A DNA stretch of 64,000 nt from the NCBI RefSeq assembly GCF_020832325.1, contig NZ_JAFIEU010000047.1, positions 62,001-126,000 of the forward strand. Reading direction: 5' to 3'. Within the stretch, counting starts at the first letter, position 1, and each line of letters opens with the position of its first letter. The position numbers and the translations under genes were made by a program. The DNA is from Lunatimonas sp. Lineage in GTDB: Bacteria > Bacteroidota > Bacteroidia > Cytophagales > Cyclobacteriaceae. A model generated the notes under the pieces. The model searched no databases. It was not told the origin of the DNA and saw nothing but the letters and a program-made list of their open reading frames with translations. Shown here one piece after another: positions 36,898 through 46,849 of the stretch.

Positions 36898-39800
36898 ATG
36901 AATTCATTTTTTGCAACACTTTGTATCTGCGCTGTTTTCTTTGCCTGTGGCAGACAGGCAGGATCCGAAGCGGAGTCTCGATCTGACACTTCCCAACTTA
37001 TTCTCCGCCTGGACGACACCGGCGATAGGTTGCAGGTATTTCGTAGCAACGAATCAGATCCACTGGTAACCCAGGTCGCTTTGGAAGATTTCCGTCCCTA
37101 CCTCCACCCCATGGTATCGCCGGACGGAAAGAGTGAACTGACGGAGTTCAGTCCCGGACACCATAAACACCAAACCGGAATCTATTGGGGATTTACCAGG
37201 GTGAATGGAAGAGATTACTTCCACAATCCCCAGGGTGATTACTGGCGACGTGTCGCATTAAACCCCATCGAACGGGAAGGGGAAGCCGTATCTTGGCAGA
37301 CCGTATACGAGCTATTGGACGAAGGTGGAGCACCGGTAATGCGAGAGACCCAAACCTGGACCATGCGGGAGGAAAACGGGGAGTATCTGATGGATCTGGA
37401 ATGGAAAGGAGAGGCAATAGCAACCACCACCCTCGGCAAATACGACTATGGGGGATTGTTTATCCGAATGCCCTGGAAAGAGGGTATTGACGGGGAGGTC
37501 ATCAATGCAGCGAGGCAACGTAATGAGCGCGCAGAAGGACAGCCCGCGATGTGGGTAAAGGTAGGCATGAAGCTAGAGGGCCGAGAAGACTATGCCCAGA
37601 TCGCGGTATTTGACCACCCCAGTAACAAGGGATACCCTCAGCGATGGCGGGTAGATGGCCAACTGGGTATAGGGCCCTCCTATACCCGCACAGATGATTG
37701 GCTGATTCCCGCGGGCGAAAGTTTGACGCTAAAACACCGCCTGTTGGTATTTACGGGGGAGAAAAGCGACATGGAAATCGGAGAGTCCTGGTCGGCATTT
37801 TCGGGCAAATCAGGTATGTACAGCACCACCGAGCTTTGGGAAATTGCGCAGGCAGAGGGCCGAGCGGCAAAATTTCTGAACCCCGAAGAAGCCGTTGCAG
37901 AAATGAGCCTGAAAAAGGGCTATGTAGCAAACGTCTACGCCGCAGAACCAATGATCACCCAACCCATGGCCTTTTGCTGGGACGATAAGGGCAGGCTATG
38001 GGTGGCGGAAAACCGGGATTACGAGTCGAGAGGCCATGGATTTTCCAATGCAGGAGATAGCCGCATTCTGATATTGGAAGACACCAATGGGGATGGGCAG
38101 GCAGATTCCCGAAAGGTATTTATGGAAGGCATTGCCTTTCCTGCGGCTATTGCGGTGGGGTTTGACGGCCTTTACCTAGGCGCACCACCTAACCTGCTCT
38201 TTGTGCCTGATAAAGATGGCGATGACCAAGCAGACCTAGAGGATATTGAAATCCTGCTGACTGGCTGGGGCATTCGGGATAGACACGAGACGCTTAACAG
38301 TCTGCATTGGGGCCCCGACGGCTGGCTATACGGACTGCAGGGATTTGCCACTCCCTCGAAGATCCGCAAGCCGAATGGTAATACGAAACTATACTATCAC
38401 AAGGACCCCTTTCCCGAAGACCTGTTGGAAGCAGACGGAGTGGATATCAACGGCGGGGTATGGAGGTACCACCCCACGAAGGATGTATTTGAAGTGGTCG
38501 CGCACGGGTTCAGCAATCCTTGGGGCATCGATTACGACACCAAAGGGAATCTTTTCATCACAGCCTGCGTGATACCCCATCTGTGGCATGTGATTCAAGG
38601 GGGCATTTACCATAGGCAGGGAGGGCAGCATTTTAACCCCTACGTATACGAGGACATACAGACAATCGCCGACCACCGCCACCGTTCCGCCCACGGGGGT
38701 GCCCGTATTTATCAGTCGGATGCCTTTCCGGAGGAAGACCGGGGTCGTATTTTCATGGCCAATATTCACGAGCATGCAGTCCTTTCAGACATCCTGGTTC
38801 CCAACGGGTCCGGATTTATCGGGCAAGACGGTGATGACTTGTTAGCCGCAAATAACGCACAATGGGTTGGGTTCAGTCTGGAGATCGGACCTGAAGGAGG
38901 CATGTATGTATTGGACTGGCACGATGCCGATATTTGCGGACAAGAGGTCCTGCTGGGCGAAACGGGCAGAATTTTTCGGATCATGCCGGAAAAGCCTGCC
39001 TCTACCAACTGGGACAAGCGGTACTCCGACCTCAACCTGCTTTCGGACTCCGAGTTAGTTAAGCTGCAATCCAGTCCCAGCGATTGGCATACGCGACGTG
39101 CGCGCGGCATCCTACAAAAACGTGCATCTCAGGGAAAACTAGATCCGAAAACGCGGATAGTGTTGAAGGAACTGTTCGAAAAATCAACGGAGCCGGATCA
39201 CCGCCTAAAGGCCATGTGGTCGCTTCACCTAATCGGTGGGTTTGCCGATAAAGACCTCATCAGCGCATTAAGCGACAAGGATGCTCATATACGTAGCTGG
39301 GCCATCCAGTTACTTTGTGAGGACAAAAACCCACCAAAAGCCGCCTTGGAGGTATTCAAGCGTTTGGCAAAATCGGATCCTTCTCCAGTAGTTCGCCTGT
39401 ACCTGGCCCAAAGCCTACAGCGAATCCCAGTGGCTGCCCAATGGGATATCGCAGCCGAACTCATCCGGCACCACGAGGACGAAAAGGACCACAACCTGCC
39501 TAAGATGATTTGGTATGGTACGGCCCATTTGATCGAAGAGGATGCTGACCGATTTCTCGCATTGGCTGCCCAATCCGAGCTTTCGATGGTCACTAGGTTT
39601 ATGGCCAGGCGCACGGTAGATGCCGACCTGACCGATAAGCTAGTGGCTGCCATGGACAAAAACCCGAAACACCGGGTTTGGATGCTGGAGGGCATGCTGT
39701 CAGGTATAGAAGGCCGAACCGATCTGGTCATGCCCAAAAAGTGGCCCGACCTGGCCCGAAAGCTACAGGATGACGAAAAATCCCGAGAAATGGCGGCGTA

Positions 39801-40713
39801 TATTTCCGAGCTCTTTGGAGATGCCGAAGCCACCCAGCGTGCATTGGCCACCTTGGAAAATCCCAACGCAGCAGCGGGAAACCGGATACAATCCCTAAAA
39901 TCCCTTACCGCACAACAAAATCCTGCACTGGCAAACCGGTTGGTTAGGCTGTATGCAGACGCGACACTGCGGCAAGAAGTTATACGATCCATGGCCGCCT
40001 TTGACCAGGAGGCATTTGGCAGGCACCTGATCCGGGAATATCCCCAAATGGATTCCGATGAAAAAGCCCTGGCCCTTCAGACGCTTTCATCCAGGCCACG
40101 GTACGGAAACATGCTCCTGCGGGAAATCCAATCCGGCCGGGTCGCCAAACGGGAAATACCTGCTACCGTGGCCAGGCAAATGCTCAGGGTGGTAGGCAGC
40201 GGCTTTATCGAAGTATGGGGTCCCATAGAGGAGGTACCCTACGACGAAGCCGCCTATGCCAAGTACCGCAACATACTGACGGCAGAGGCCTTGGGGCAAG
40301 CTGACCTGAAAACAGGGAAGACGCTTTTTCAAGAAAGCTGTGGGGCCTGCCACAAAATGTTTGGGCAGGGAGGTGAACTGGGACCTGACCTCACCGGATC
40401 CAACCGTACCGATGTGAATTACATTTTACTAAATGTGCTGGAGCCCTCTGCGGAAATCCAGGATGCCTATAAGATGGTAGTCATCACCACCAGGGATGGA
40501 AGGACCTACACGGGCAACGTGATTGGGGAAAACCAGCGTCAACTGACCCTGCGAGTAGTGGGTCAAGACCCTGTGATCATCAACAAATCCAGCATTCAGT
40601 CCAAGGAAACGACCGAAGTATCCATGATGCCCTCCGGTCTCTTTGAAAACCTTTCCCAACAGGAAGTGGTAGACTTAGTCGCCTACTTGCAGACTCAAAA
40701 AGTCATCGAATAA
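36898..40713 (+). CDS. PmoA-like/PVC-type propeller, HEAT and cytochrome c fusion protein
   Basis: Start set at MNSFFATLC (36898), which gives a lipoprotein signal with Cys near residue 17; the frame is open 28 codons further upstream. The ~1271-residue protein has in order a DUF6807/PmoA-like domain (about 25-320, PGHHKHQTGIYWGF), a six-bladed propeller of the PVC membrane-bound dehydrogenase type (about 340-710), HEAT-like helical repeats (about 715-1110) and a C-terminal cytochrome c domain with CGACH (haem Cys near residue 1148) and a late Met in SMMPSGLF as possible sixth ligand. It is probably a periplasmic sugar-oxidising or sugar-binding redox protein for products of the nearby sulfatases and fucosidase. 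PmoA is a historical name; methane oxidation is not implied. Confidence 0.83.
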   Translation: MNSFFATLCICAVFFACGRQAGSEAESRSDTSQLILRLDDTGDRLQVFRSNESDPLVTQVALEDFRPYLHPMVSPDGKSELTEFSPGHHKHQTGIYWGFTRVNGRDYFHNPQGDYWRRVALNPIEREGEAVSWQTVYELLDEGGAPVMRETQTWTMREENGEYLMDLEWKGEAIATTTLGKYDYGGLFIRMPWKEGIDGEVINAARQRNERAEGQPAMWVKVGMKLEGREDYAQIAVFDHPSNKGYPQRWRVDGQLGIGPSYTRTDDWLIPAGESLTLKHRLLVFTGEKSDMEIGESWSAFSGKSGMYSTTELWEIAQAEGRAAKFLNPEEAVAEMSLKKGYVANVYAAEPMITQPMAFCWDDKGRLWVAENRDYESRGHGFSNAGDSRILILEDTNGDGQADSRKVFMEGIAFPAAIAVGFDGLYLGAPPNLLFVPDKDGDDQADLEDIEILLTGWGIRDRHETLNSLHWGPDGWLYGLQGFATPSKIRKPNGNTKLYYHKDPFPEDLLEADGVDINGGVWRYHPTKDVFEVVAHGFSNPWGIDYDTKGNLFITACVIPHLWHVIQGGIYHRQGGQHFNPYVYEDIQTIADHRHRSAHGGARIYQSDAFPEEDRGRIFMANIHEHAVLSDILVPNGSGFIGQDGDDLLAANNAQWVGFSLEIGPEGGMYVLDWHDADICGQEVLLGETGRIFRIMPEKPASTNWDKRYSDLNLLSDSELVKLQSSPSDWHTRRARGILQKRASQGKLDPKTRIVLKELFEKSTEPDHRLKAMWSLHLIGGFADKDLISALSDKDAHIRSWAIQLLCEDKNPPKAALEVFKRLAKSDPSPVVRLYLAQSLQRIPVAAQWDIAAELIRHHEDEKDHNLPKMIWYGTAHLIEEDADRFLALAAQSELSMVTRFMARRTVDADLTDKLVAAMDKNPKHRVWMLEGMLSGIEGRTDLVMPKKWPDLARKLQDDEKSREMAAYISELFGDAEATQRALATLENPNAAAGNRIQSLKSLTAQQNPALANRLVRLYADATLRQEVIRSMAAFDQEAFGRHLIREYPQMDSDEKALALQTLSSRPRYGNMLLREIQSGRVAKREIPATVARQMLRVVGSGFIEVWGPIEEVPYDEAAYAKYRNILTAEALGQADLKTGKTLFQESCGACHKMFGQGGELGPDLTGSNRTDVNYILLNVLEPSAEIQDAYKMVVITTRDGRTYTGNVIGENQRQLTLRVVGQDPVIINKSSIQSKETTEVSMMPSGLFENLSQQEVVDLVAYLQTQKVIE

Positions 40714-40763
40714 ACCATTGTAAACCCCGACAGGGGTGGCACGAAACTCTCCAAAATTGAGGT

Positions 40764-40797
40764 CATGGCTACCTATTACTCAGAACAGGTAGCCATG
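40764..40797. terminator. Hairpin between convergent genes
   Basis: CATGGCTACCT (40764-40774) pairs perfectly with AGGTAGCCATG (40787-40797), an 11-bp stem with a 12-base loop. It sits between the convergent haem-protein and branching-enzyme genes, the expected place for a two-way terminator, but neither strand has a strong T run after it. Confidence 0.5.
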
Positions 40798-40813
40798 CGC
40801 ATTGCCCTCTGCC

Positions 40814-42829
40814 TCATCCATCTACCCGAGACAATATCAAGACCGTTCGGTTTGTCAGGTATACGCTCACCCGCTGATTTTGATCGGTGTAGTAATCCAG
40901 TTTCTCATCGATTCGGTGAAACCCACCGAATTTCTTGTTATCGGAGTTTAGAAGCAGCCGGTATTTGCCCATCGTGGGGGCCCTGAATTGATAGTCGAAG
41001 ATCGAGCGACTGGTATTGAAGTTAAAAACAAAAAGCAGCTCGGCTCGCTGAAACACAATGACCTTATTTCCCGGATCCAGATGGATCTGTTCTGCAAAGG
41101 GAGCCAACAACACCTTATGCCGCTTGATCAACTGCACCATGGCGCGGTCCCATTTTAATAAATACTGGTATTTCAGGGATTCATCTTCTGCCAAACTCCA
41201 CTGACGACGGGCGTACTGATAACTCCAATCGTTTCCTTCCCTCGGAAAATCTATCCATTCCGGATGCCCAAACTCATTACCCATAAAGTTTAAATAACCC
41301 TCACCGCCCAAGGCAATGGTAAACATGCGGAATAGCTTGTGGTAAGCAATGCCCCTATCCACTACCAAGTGACTATCGTCTACACCCATGTGAAAGTACA
41401 TCTCCTTATCCATCAGCCAAAAAGCGATGGATTTGTCACCGACCAAGGCCTGATCGTGCGATTCGGCGTAGGCGATGGTTTTCTCCTTATACCTTCGGTC
41501 ACTCAGGGCCTTCCAAAACTCAAACATATCCCATTCCTCATCCCGTTGTTCCTTGAGGATGCGGATAAAGAAATCGGGAATACCCATTGCCATGCGATAG
41601 TCAAATCCAATACCGCCCTCCAGGGGTTCACGGCAAAGCCCTGGCATACCACTAACTTCCTCAGCAATGGAAATGGCATCGGGATTCAGTTCATGGATCA
41701 GGCGGTTTGCCAGTTGCATGTAAATGATCGCATCCCAGTCCACATCCTTTAAAAAATAATTGTCGTAATGGCCAAAGGTAATTAACCCATGATGGAAGTA
41801 CAGCATGGAGGTGACCCCATCAAATCGGAACCCGTCAAAGTGAAACTCCTCCATCCAATAGCGTATATTGGAAAGAAGGAAGCGCTTCACTTCATACTTT
41901 CCGTAATCGAACAACTTGGAATCCCAAACCTCGTGATACCCTCTAGGACCCGGATGAAAGTACTGATGATCGGATCCATCAAACTCGTTCAAACCTTCTG
42001 CCACATTTTGAACCGCGTGGGAGTGCACAATGTCCATGACCACAGCGAGCCCTAGTTCATGGGCCTTATTCACCAAGTATTTCAGATCCTCCGGCGTACC
42101 AAAACGGGAGGAAGGAGCATAGAAATTGGACACGTGATAACCGAATGACCCGTAATAGGGGTGTTCCATTACGGCCATCAGCTGCACCACGGTGTAGCCG
42201 TTTGCCTTTACTTTTGGAAGAATCTTGTCCGCAAACTCCCTGTAAGTTCCCACCCCCTCTTTTTCCTGCCCCATGCCCACATGGCTTTCGTAAATCAACG
42301 GCCCTGTAAAGGATTTCTTAGCAGAAAAGTTGACATCAGTCCATACAAAGTCTTTTTCGGGAAACCATAGCTGCCCGGCGAAATCCTTGGAGTCTTCGTC
42401 CTGAACCACCCGTTTGATATAGGCAGGAATCCGGTCTATCGCCCCCTTTTCGGAGACTACGTGCACCTTCACAAGCCCCCCGTGCACAAAGGTCTCTTCA
42501 TAGTGATCCCTAGGCAGAAAAATCTCCCAACTCCCCCATTCCTTTCGTTGCAAAGGGTGGCTTTCCCTATTCCACCCGTTGAAATCACCAATTAAAAACA
42601 GTGCCTGAGCTTTTGGTGCCCATTCGCGGTAATACCAACCGTCCCGCTCCTCATCAAAATTAATTCCAAAGAAGGTATATCCTTGGGCAAATTCCGTTAA
42701 GCTTCCCTCTGCAAGTTCAATTTCCAACAGCGCCCGTTGAAACCGGACATAACGCTGTAGTATCTCCTCCTTGTAGGATACCAACCAAGGATCTTCCTTT
42801 ATTATGGCTAAATAATTGTCGTCTTTCAC
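40814..42829 (-). CDS. glgB: 1,4-alpha-glucan branching enzyme (GH13, eukaryote-like form)
   Basis: The 671-residue enzyme has an N-terminal CBM48 domain (GINFDEERDGWYYREWAPKA) and a GH13 barrel. The nucleophile Asp is in GFRFDGVTSML, the acid Glu in SIAEEVSGMPG, and the transition-state Asp in YAESHDQALVGDK. Length and the FDGVTSMLY motif fit the GH13_8 group shared with eukaryotes rather than the classic bacterial GH13_9. It makes alpha-1,6 branches in glycogen in the cytoplasm. No other glycogen gene is adjacent. Confidence 0.94.
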   Translation of the reverse strand: MKDDNYLAIIKEDPWLVSYKEEILQRYVRFQRALLEIELAEGSLTEFAQGYTFFGINFDEERDGWYYREWAPKAQALFLIGDFNGWNRESHPLQRKEWGSWEIFLPRDHYEETFVHGGLVKVHVVSEKGAIDRIPAYIKRVVQDEDSKDFAGQLWFPEKDFVWTDVNFSAKKSFTGPLIYESHVGMGQEKEGVGTYREFADKILPKVKANGYTVVQLMAVMEHPYYGSFGYHVSNFYAPSSRFGTPEDLKYLVNKAHELGLAVVMDIVHSHAVQNVAEGLNEFDGSDHQYFHPGPRGYHEVWDSKLFDYGKYEVKRFLLSNIRYWMEEFHFDGFRFDGVTSMLYFHHGLITFGHYDNYFLKDVDWDAIIYMQLANRLIHELNPDAISIAEEVSGMPGLCREPLEGGIGFDYRMAMGIPDFFIRILKEQRDEEWDMFEFWKALSDRRYKEKTIAYAESHDQALVGDKSIAFWLMDKEMYFHMGVDDSHLVVDRGIAYHKLFRMFTIALGGEGYLNFMGNEFGHPEWIDFPREGNDWSYQYARRQWSLAEDESLKYQYLLKWDRAMVQLIKRHKVLLAPFAEQIHLDPGNKVIVFQRAELLFVFNFNTSRSIFDYQFRAPTMGKYRLLLNSDNKKFGGFHRIDEKLDYYTDQNQRVSVYLTNRTVLILSRVDG

Positions 42830-42937
42830 AAAAGTTACTTTTTGAAGTACAAAATAGCTTCTTAAATTACCTACAAACCACTCAAGTGCAGTTTCTCGTA
42901 GTCTACACCTCCTAAAATAGGCAATCTTTCACGAAAT

Positions 42938-43915
42938 CTAGCACTTGGTAGAAAACTCCGCCCAAAGAGGTAAATGGTCAGAGATTCTCCAAGATAATTG
43001 AAAAGGTGTCAAATTCCTGTTTTTCAAGACGTGGGGGCCAAAATTAAACACCCCTCCTCTCAGGTACTTGATCGATAGTTGCGGGATATTTTGCTGATCG
43101 TGAAACCAGGCTATCTGGGTATAGTAACTGGTTCGGTGGTCATACACAGTTCTACCCACCTCGGTTAGGTCATCTGGTACCCGTAATCCCGTAGATACAA
43201 AGGCTTGGTAGCGGGGGTCTCCCCTTCTGTCTATGTTAAAATCCCCCAATACAATCAGGCTTTGATCAAATGAATGCATGTTCATTGCCCAGCGCCTCAG
43301 CCATTGGGCGATTCCTTCCAGTTCACCGGTCCTGTCAGAGGCACGTTTTCCGTAAATTACGTGCAGGGTCACCAACACGAAGGTCTTATCTTCTACTTTG
43401 AACCCGACGGCGTAAGGAGTACGGGCAAATTGCCGGGAAAAAGCCCCATCCTGTATGCGCTCTATTTTTTCGTTTGGCACCACCAGTTCACAGGCCAGGC
43501 CGGACAATTTGACTTTGCGGGAATCAAACAGAAAACCCAGCCGCTCGTCGTTTCCCTCATTTCCCCCACTTACATCCGTCAGAATAAAACTCCAGTGTGG
43601 ACCCAAGACCTTTAGCATGTGACGAAAAGCCTTTAGGTTGCCTTTGATCTCCTGTACGGCAATGATATCAAATCGAGAGATGATCTTCGCAATGCAAAGT
43701 AGTGAGTGTAAATCCCTTTTGGGGGAATCCTGATCCCTGGCCTCCCACCTCTCTGTCAGGCCCCCGAACGCGCGTATATTCCAAGTAGCAATGAGCACGT
43801 TGTGATCGAGTTTCTTAAACGGCAACAACTCGTCCAGCAGGCCTTCCAATTCCTCAAGTTCCCGCTCAATATCAGGCGGCGGGGCTGTTTTTATTTTTGG
43901 AACATGATGTGGCAT
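42938..43915 (-). CDS. Endonuclease/exonuclease/phosphatase-family protein
   Basis: The 325-residue protein shows all EEP-fold metal and catalytic motifs: ATWNIRAFGG, IIAVQEIKG, LVTLHVIYG, LIVLGDFNIDRRGD and SDHLPLWAEF. No signal peptide is seen, so it probably works in the cytoplasm as a Mg-dependent nuclease or phosphodiesterase. The first ~40 residues are charged and Pro-rich. The gene lies between glgB and the ceramidase-like gene with no clear partner; whether the substrate is DNA, RNA or a small phosphoester cannot be told. Confidence 0.88.
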   Translation of the reverse strand: MPHHVPKIKTAPPPDIERELEELEGLLDELLPFKKLDHNVLIATWNIRAFGGLTERWEARDQDSPKRDLHSLLCIAKIISRFDIIAVQEIKGNLKAFRHMLKVLGPHWSFILTDVSGGNEGNDERLGFLFDSRKVKLSGLACELVVPNEKIERIQDGAFSRQFARTPYAVGFKVEDKTFVLVTLHVIYGKRASDRTGELEGIAQWLRRWAMNMHSFDQSLIVLGDFNIDRRGDPRYQAFVSTGLRVPDDLTEVGRTVYDHRTSYYTQIAWFHDQQNIPQLSIKYLRGGVFNFGPHVLKNRNLTPFQLSWRISDHLPLWAEFSTKC

Positions 43916-44044
43916 AGGTTTGAATAAAGATAAAAATAGTAAGGAAATATAGGCATTTGGCGTGAATTCTAAAAGTCAAATGTCGACTATTTACCATGAA
44001 TTCGTTATCTTAAGCAACTTGAATGACCTCCATCCACTTATTCT

Positions 44045-45436
44045 ATGAACACACGTTCCATTTATCTTTCCAAACTTTGTCTAACTGCTGGTATTGGTAT
44101 CATTTTCGTTTTTAGTCTATTCTCGACCCACGCCCAACAGCCTACAAATCCCTCCAGCGTTCGGGTAGGTGTATTTGACGTGGATGCGACTCCACCTGTA
44201 GGCAGCCTACTGGCCTATGATACCATGGCAGGAGCATGGGACTTGGGGCTCCGAGCAAAGGGGATTGTGATCCTTGGCCAAGGGGACCCGATAGTGCTTT
44301 GCGCCGTAGACTGGATAGGCATTGCCAATGAAAGCCACGACCTCTTCCGGGAAAAGCTGGCAAAAGCCGCAGGAACCAGTTCCGAGCGTGTAACCGTCCA
44401 CGCGGTGCATCAGCACGATGCCCCCCGATCCGATTTTGGAGCGGAAAAACTCCTGCTGGATGCGGGGTTTGATCCGGGCAACTTTGAAGGAACCTACCAA
44501 CGGGAACTTCTGGAAAGGCTTTCACTTGAAGTATCCAAAGCTGCAGCACGGAGCGTAGCAGTAACCCATGTGGGGTTTGGAGAAGCAGAAGTCCATCAGG
44601 TAGCCAGCAATCGGAGGGTGCTGGGCGAGGATGGCATGGTTCAGTTTGTCCGGTATTCAGCCACCAAAGATCCGACAGCCATCGCAGCCCCAGAAGGAAC
44701 CATCGACCCCAAGGTGGCAGTGCTGAGTTTTTGGCAAGAGGACAATCCGATCGCAGTGCTCAGCTACTACGCCGTCCATCCGCAAAGTTATTACCGAACC
44801 GGAATCGCCAATCCCGATTTCCCGGGATTAGCACGTTTTATACGTCAAGCGGAGGTTCCTTCGGCTTTGCATATCCATTTTACAGGTGCAGCGGGCAATG
44901 TCACCGCTGGAAAGTACAATGACGGATCGCCGGAAAACCGACTGGCTCTCGCGCAGCGTCTGGCAGATGGCATGCAACGGGCTTACGAAAAAACCGAAAA
45001 ATCACGCCTGTACCCAAACAGTATCCGGTGGATCACCGAGTCCGTAAGATTGGCCCCCAATAGCGAAATACGCCTCAAGCTGGAAAACCCTGAAAACAAC
45101 GCAGTTTGGCTGGCAGAAAATGCCTCCAAATTAGCCTGGTTAAACAGGTACAAAGCAGGCCACCGCACGCTATTAAGCTGCTTAGCGATCAACGATATCC
45201 GAATCCTCCACATGCCTGCGGAGTTGTTTGTTGAATACCAGCTGGCTGCCATACAGATGCAGCCAACCCGGAAAGTGACCATGGCAGCCTATGCCGACTA
45301 TGGACTGGGATACATCGGCACTGCGGAAAGCTACAGTCAGGGCGGCTATGAAGTGCGGGTCAGTCCATTTGATGAACATGCGGAGAAGGTATTGATGACC
45401 GCCATCCGACACATGCTGAATGAAGCGGAAAACTAA
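44045..45436 (+). CDS. Secreted neutral ceramidase-like hydrolase
   Basis: The 463-residue protein has a signal peptide (1-31, ending THAQ). The body begins VGVFDVDATPPVGSLLA and carries HAVHQHDAPRSD, with further conserved His in VHPQSYYRTG and THTG-like HFTGAAGNVTAG, matching the N-terminal domain of neutral/alkaline non-lysosomal ceramidases (zinc amidases). It lacks the C-terminal Ig-like domain of true ceramidases, so the substrate may be another amide. Such genes often sit next to sugar-degradation genes in Bacteroidota and Planctomycetes. Its stop lies 5 bp from the convergent CE15-type gene. Confidence 0.75.
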   Translation: MNTRSIYLSKLCLTAGIGIIFVFSLFSTHAQQPTNPSSVRVGVFDVDATPPVGSLLAYDTMAGAWDLGLRAKGIVILGQGDPIVLCAVDWIGIANESHDLFREKLAKAAGTSSERVTVHAVHQHDAPRSDFGAEKLLLDAGFDPGNFEGTYQRELLERLSLEVSKAAARSVAVTHVGFGEAEVHQVASNRRVLGEDGMVQFVRYSATKDPTAIAAPEGTIDPKVAVLSFWQEDNPIAVLSYYAVHPQSYYRTGIANPDFPGLARFIRQAEVPSALHIHFTGAAGNVTAGKYNDGSPENRLALAQRLADGMQRAYEKTEKSRLYPNSIRWITESVRLAPNSEIRLKLENPENNAVWLAENASKLAWLNRYKAGHRTLLSCLAINDIRILHMPAELFVEYQLAAIQMQPTRKVTMAAYADYGLGYIGTAESYSQGGYEVRVSPFDEHAEKVLMTAIRHMLNEAEN

Positions 45437-45441
45437 ACCAC

Positions 45442-46701
45442 CTATTTCCAATGCTTGTCTGCGAAATCCAAATACTGCATCCAATCATAGTATAACATGC
45501 CGTGGCCACCCGTTCGGACATGATACCCCAAGGTGCCCATCACCGGCACCTCTATACTGGGCCATTCAGACACCGGCATACCCTCTTTTCCTAAAAATTG
45601 GTAAACCGGAGTAGCCGCCACTGCAGATAGAAACTCTCCCTTCGGATCTGCCCATAGGTCATCTGCTGCACTTGCGATATACACCGGATTAGGTGCCAAA
45701 AGGGCGATGAGCTGGTGCTGATCCATGGGGAGTGAATCTTCTTCCTTGTTGTAATACCGAAAACGCTGATTAAACCAATGCGGAAAGGAAGTATTGATGC
45801 GCTCCACCGTTTCTCCAAACCTTCTCCGGGACAGGGCCGCTCCCCCACAGCCGGAGTTATTGGAGATCGCCATCGAAAAACGGGGGTCTACGGCAGCGGC
45901 CCATAACGCAGCTTTTCCCAGCCTCGAATGACCCACAACTGCCAAGCGACCTCGATCTACGCCGGGCACATCTTCCAAATAATCCACTACCCGTGAAATC
46001 CCCCAAGCCCAAGCTGCCACGCTGCCCCAAGAATTCTCGTTTCGCACCTCATCTAGAAATAGCGCATGCACGCCGTTGGCAAAGCCATCATCAAAGTCCG
46101 GGTCTATGTCTCCATAATACAGAGTCGCCAATCCATATCCACGATCTACCATGTCCTGTACGGGCCAATTGGTAACCCTGCTGCCACGATTCCTGTCTGA
46201 GGCCTGATTATTGGTATATCCCATGTCGGCATTGTTTCTGATCCAGCTCTTTGTGACCTGAATTGCTTCGTCCATTGAAATCGTGTGATTGCCGTAAAAA
46301 TTCAGTCCTACAAACATGGGTGCTTTGTCAACTCCTTTTGGCAGGAAGGTCAAAAGTACCAAATCTACGGTCTGCCCTTTTCGCTCCAGAGTAAGTTTCA
46401 CTTCCCGCTGTACGGCCTTGCCTCCCAGGGCCTCTTCGTTGCGAGAAAGTTCCTGAACACGCATCTGACCGTCCCATGCCGGACTGATCCCAAACATTTC
46501 CTCTTCAAATAGGCGAAGGGTCTCTAGTTTCCGGTTTTCCCAATCTGCAGCGGACTCTACCCGCTGTCCATTGGCAAACCGAAGCGGATCAGGTAGAACA
46601 TAATCCGGCACCTTCTCCTCGTCGTAGTTCGGAATAAAATTTTGGGCTAGCGATGGAGCTAGCGGCAAGAAAGCTGCCAAGGCCAATACAAGCTTCTTCA
46701 T
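45442..46701 (-). CDS. CE15-type glucuronoyl esterase-like hydrolase
   Basis: The 419-residue protein has a signal peptide (1-19, ending SLAQ). The serine nucleophile is in VVGHSRLGKAALWAA, matching the CE15 pattern GxSRxGK; the acidic partner is probably in SAADDLWADPKGEF, and the His is in TGGHGMLYYDW. NNSGCGGAALSRR is also a CE15 hallmark. These enzymes cut ester links between glucuronic acid and alcohols in plant or algal polymers. It stands alone on the minus strand and is convergent with the ceramidase-like gene. Confidence 0.87.
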   Translation of the reverse strand: MKKLVLALAAFLPLAPSLAQNFIPNYDEEKVPDYVLPDPLRFANGQRVESAADWENRKLETLRLFEEEMFGISPAWDGQMRVQELSRNEEALGGKAVQREVKLTLERKGQTVDLVLLTFLPKGVDKAPMFVGLNFYGNHTISMDEAIQVTKSWIRNNADMGYTNNQASDRNRGSRVTNWPVQDMVDRGYGLATLYYGDIDPDFDDGFANGVHALFLDEVRNENSWGSVAAWAWGISRVVDYLEDVPGVDRGRLAVVGHSRLGKAALWAAAVDPRFSMAISNNSGCGGAALSRRRFGETVERINTSFPHWFNQRFRYYNKEEDSLPMDQHQLIALLAPNPVYIASAADDLWADPKGEFLSAVAATPVYQFLGKEGMPVSEWPSIEVPVMGTLGYHVRTGGHGMLYYDWMQYLDFADKHWK

Positions 46702-46816
46702 AGGTCCGTTTTGGCCACAAGATAAAGAAGAAACCTTAAAACAGGGAGGATTATGTCTATTTTGGCATCATACGAGCGAAAACGCCGTAAACCTTCCACA
46801 ACTAAGCGACAAACCC

Positions 46817-46824
46817 TATATTTG
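46817..46824 (+). promoter_or_regulatory. -7 box of the tyrS promoter
   Basis: TATATTTG is an exact match to the Bacteroidota -7 consensus TAnnTTTG and lies 26 bp before the tyrS start codon. A clear -33 TTG is not seen. Confidence 0.6.
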
Positions 46825-46849
46825 CAGGCAAAAAAGCGCGTAAGATACC

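Noticed and set aside
39285-39992. Minus-strand open frame of 235 codons
   Set aside because: It lies opposite the HEAT region of the haem protein; Ser/Arg/Ala-rich composition without domain signals.
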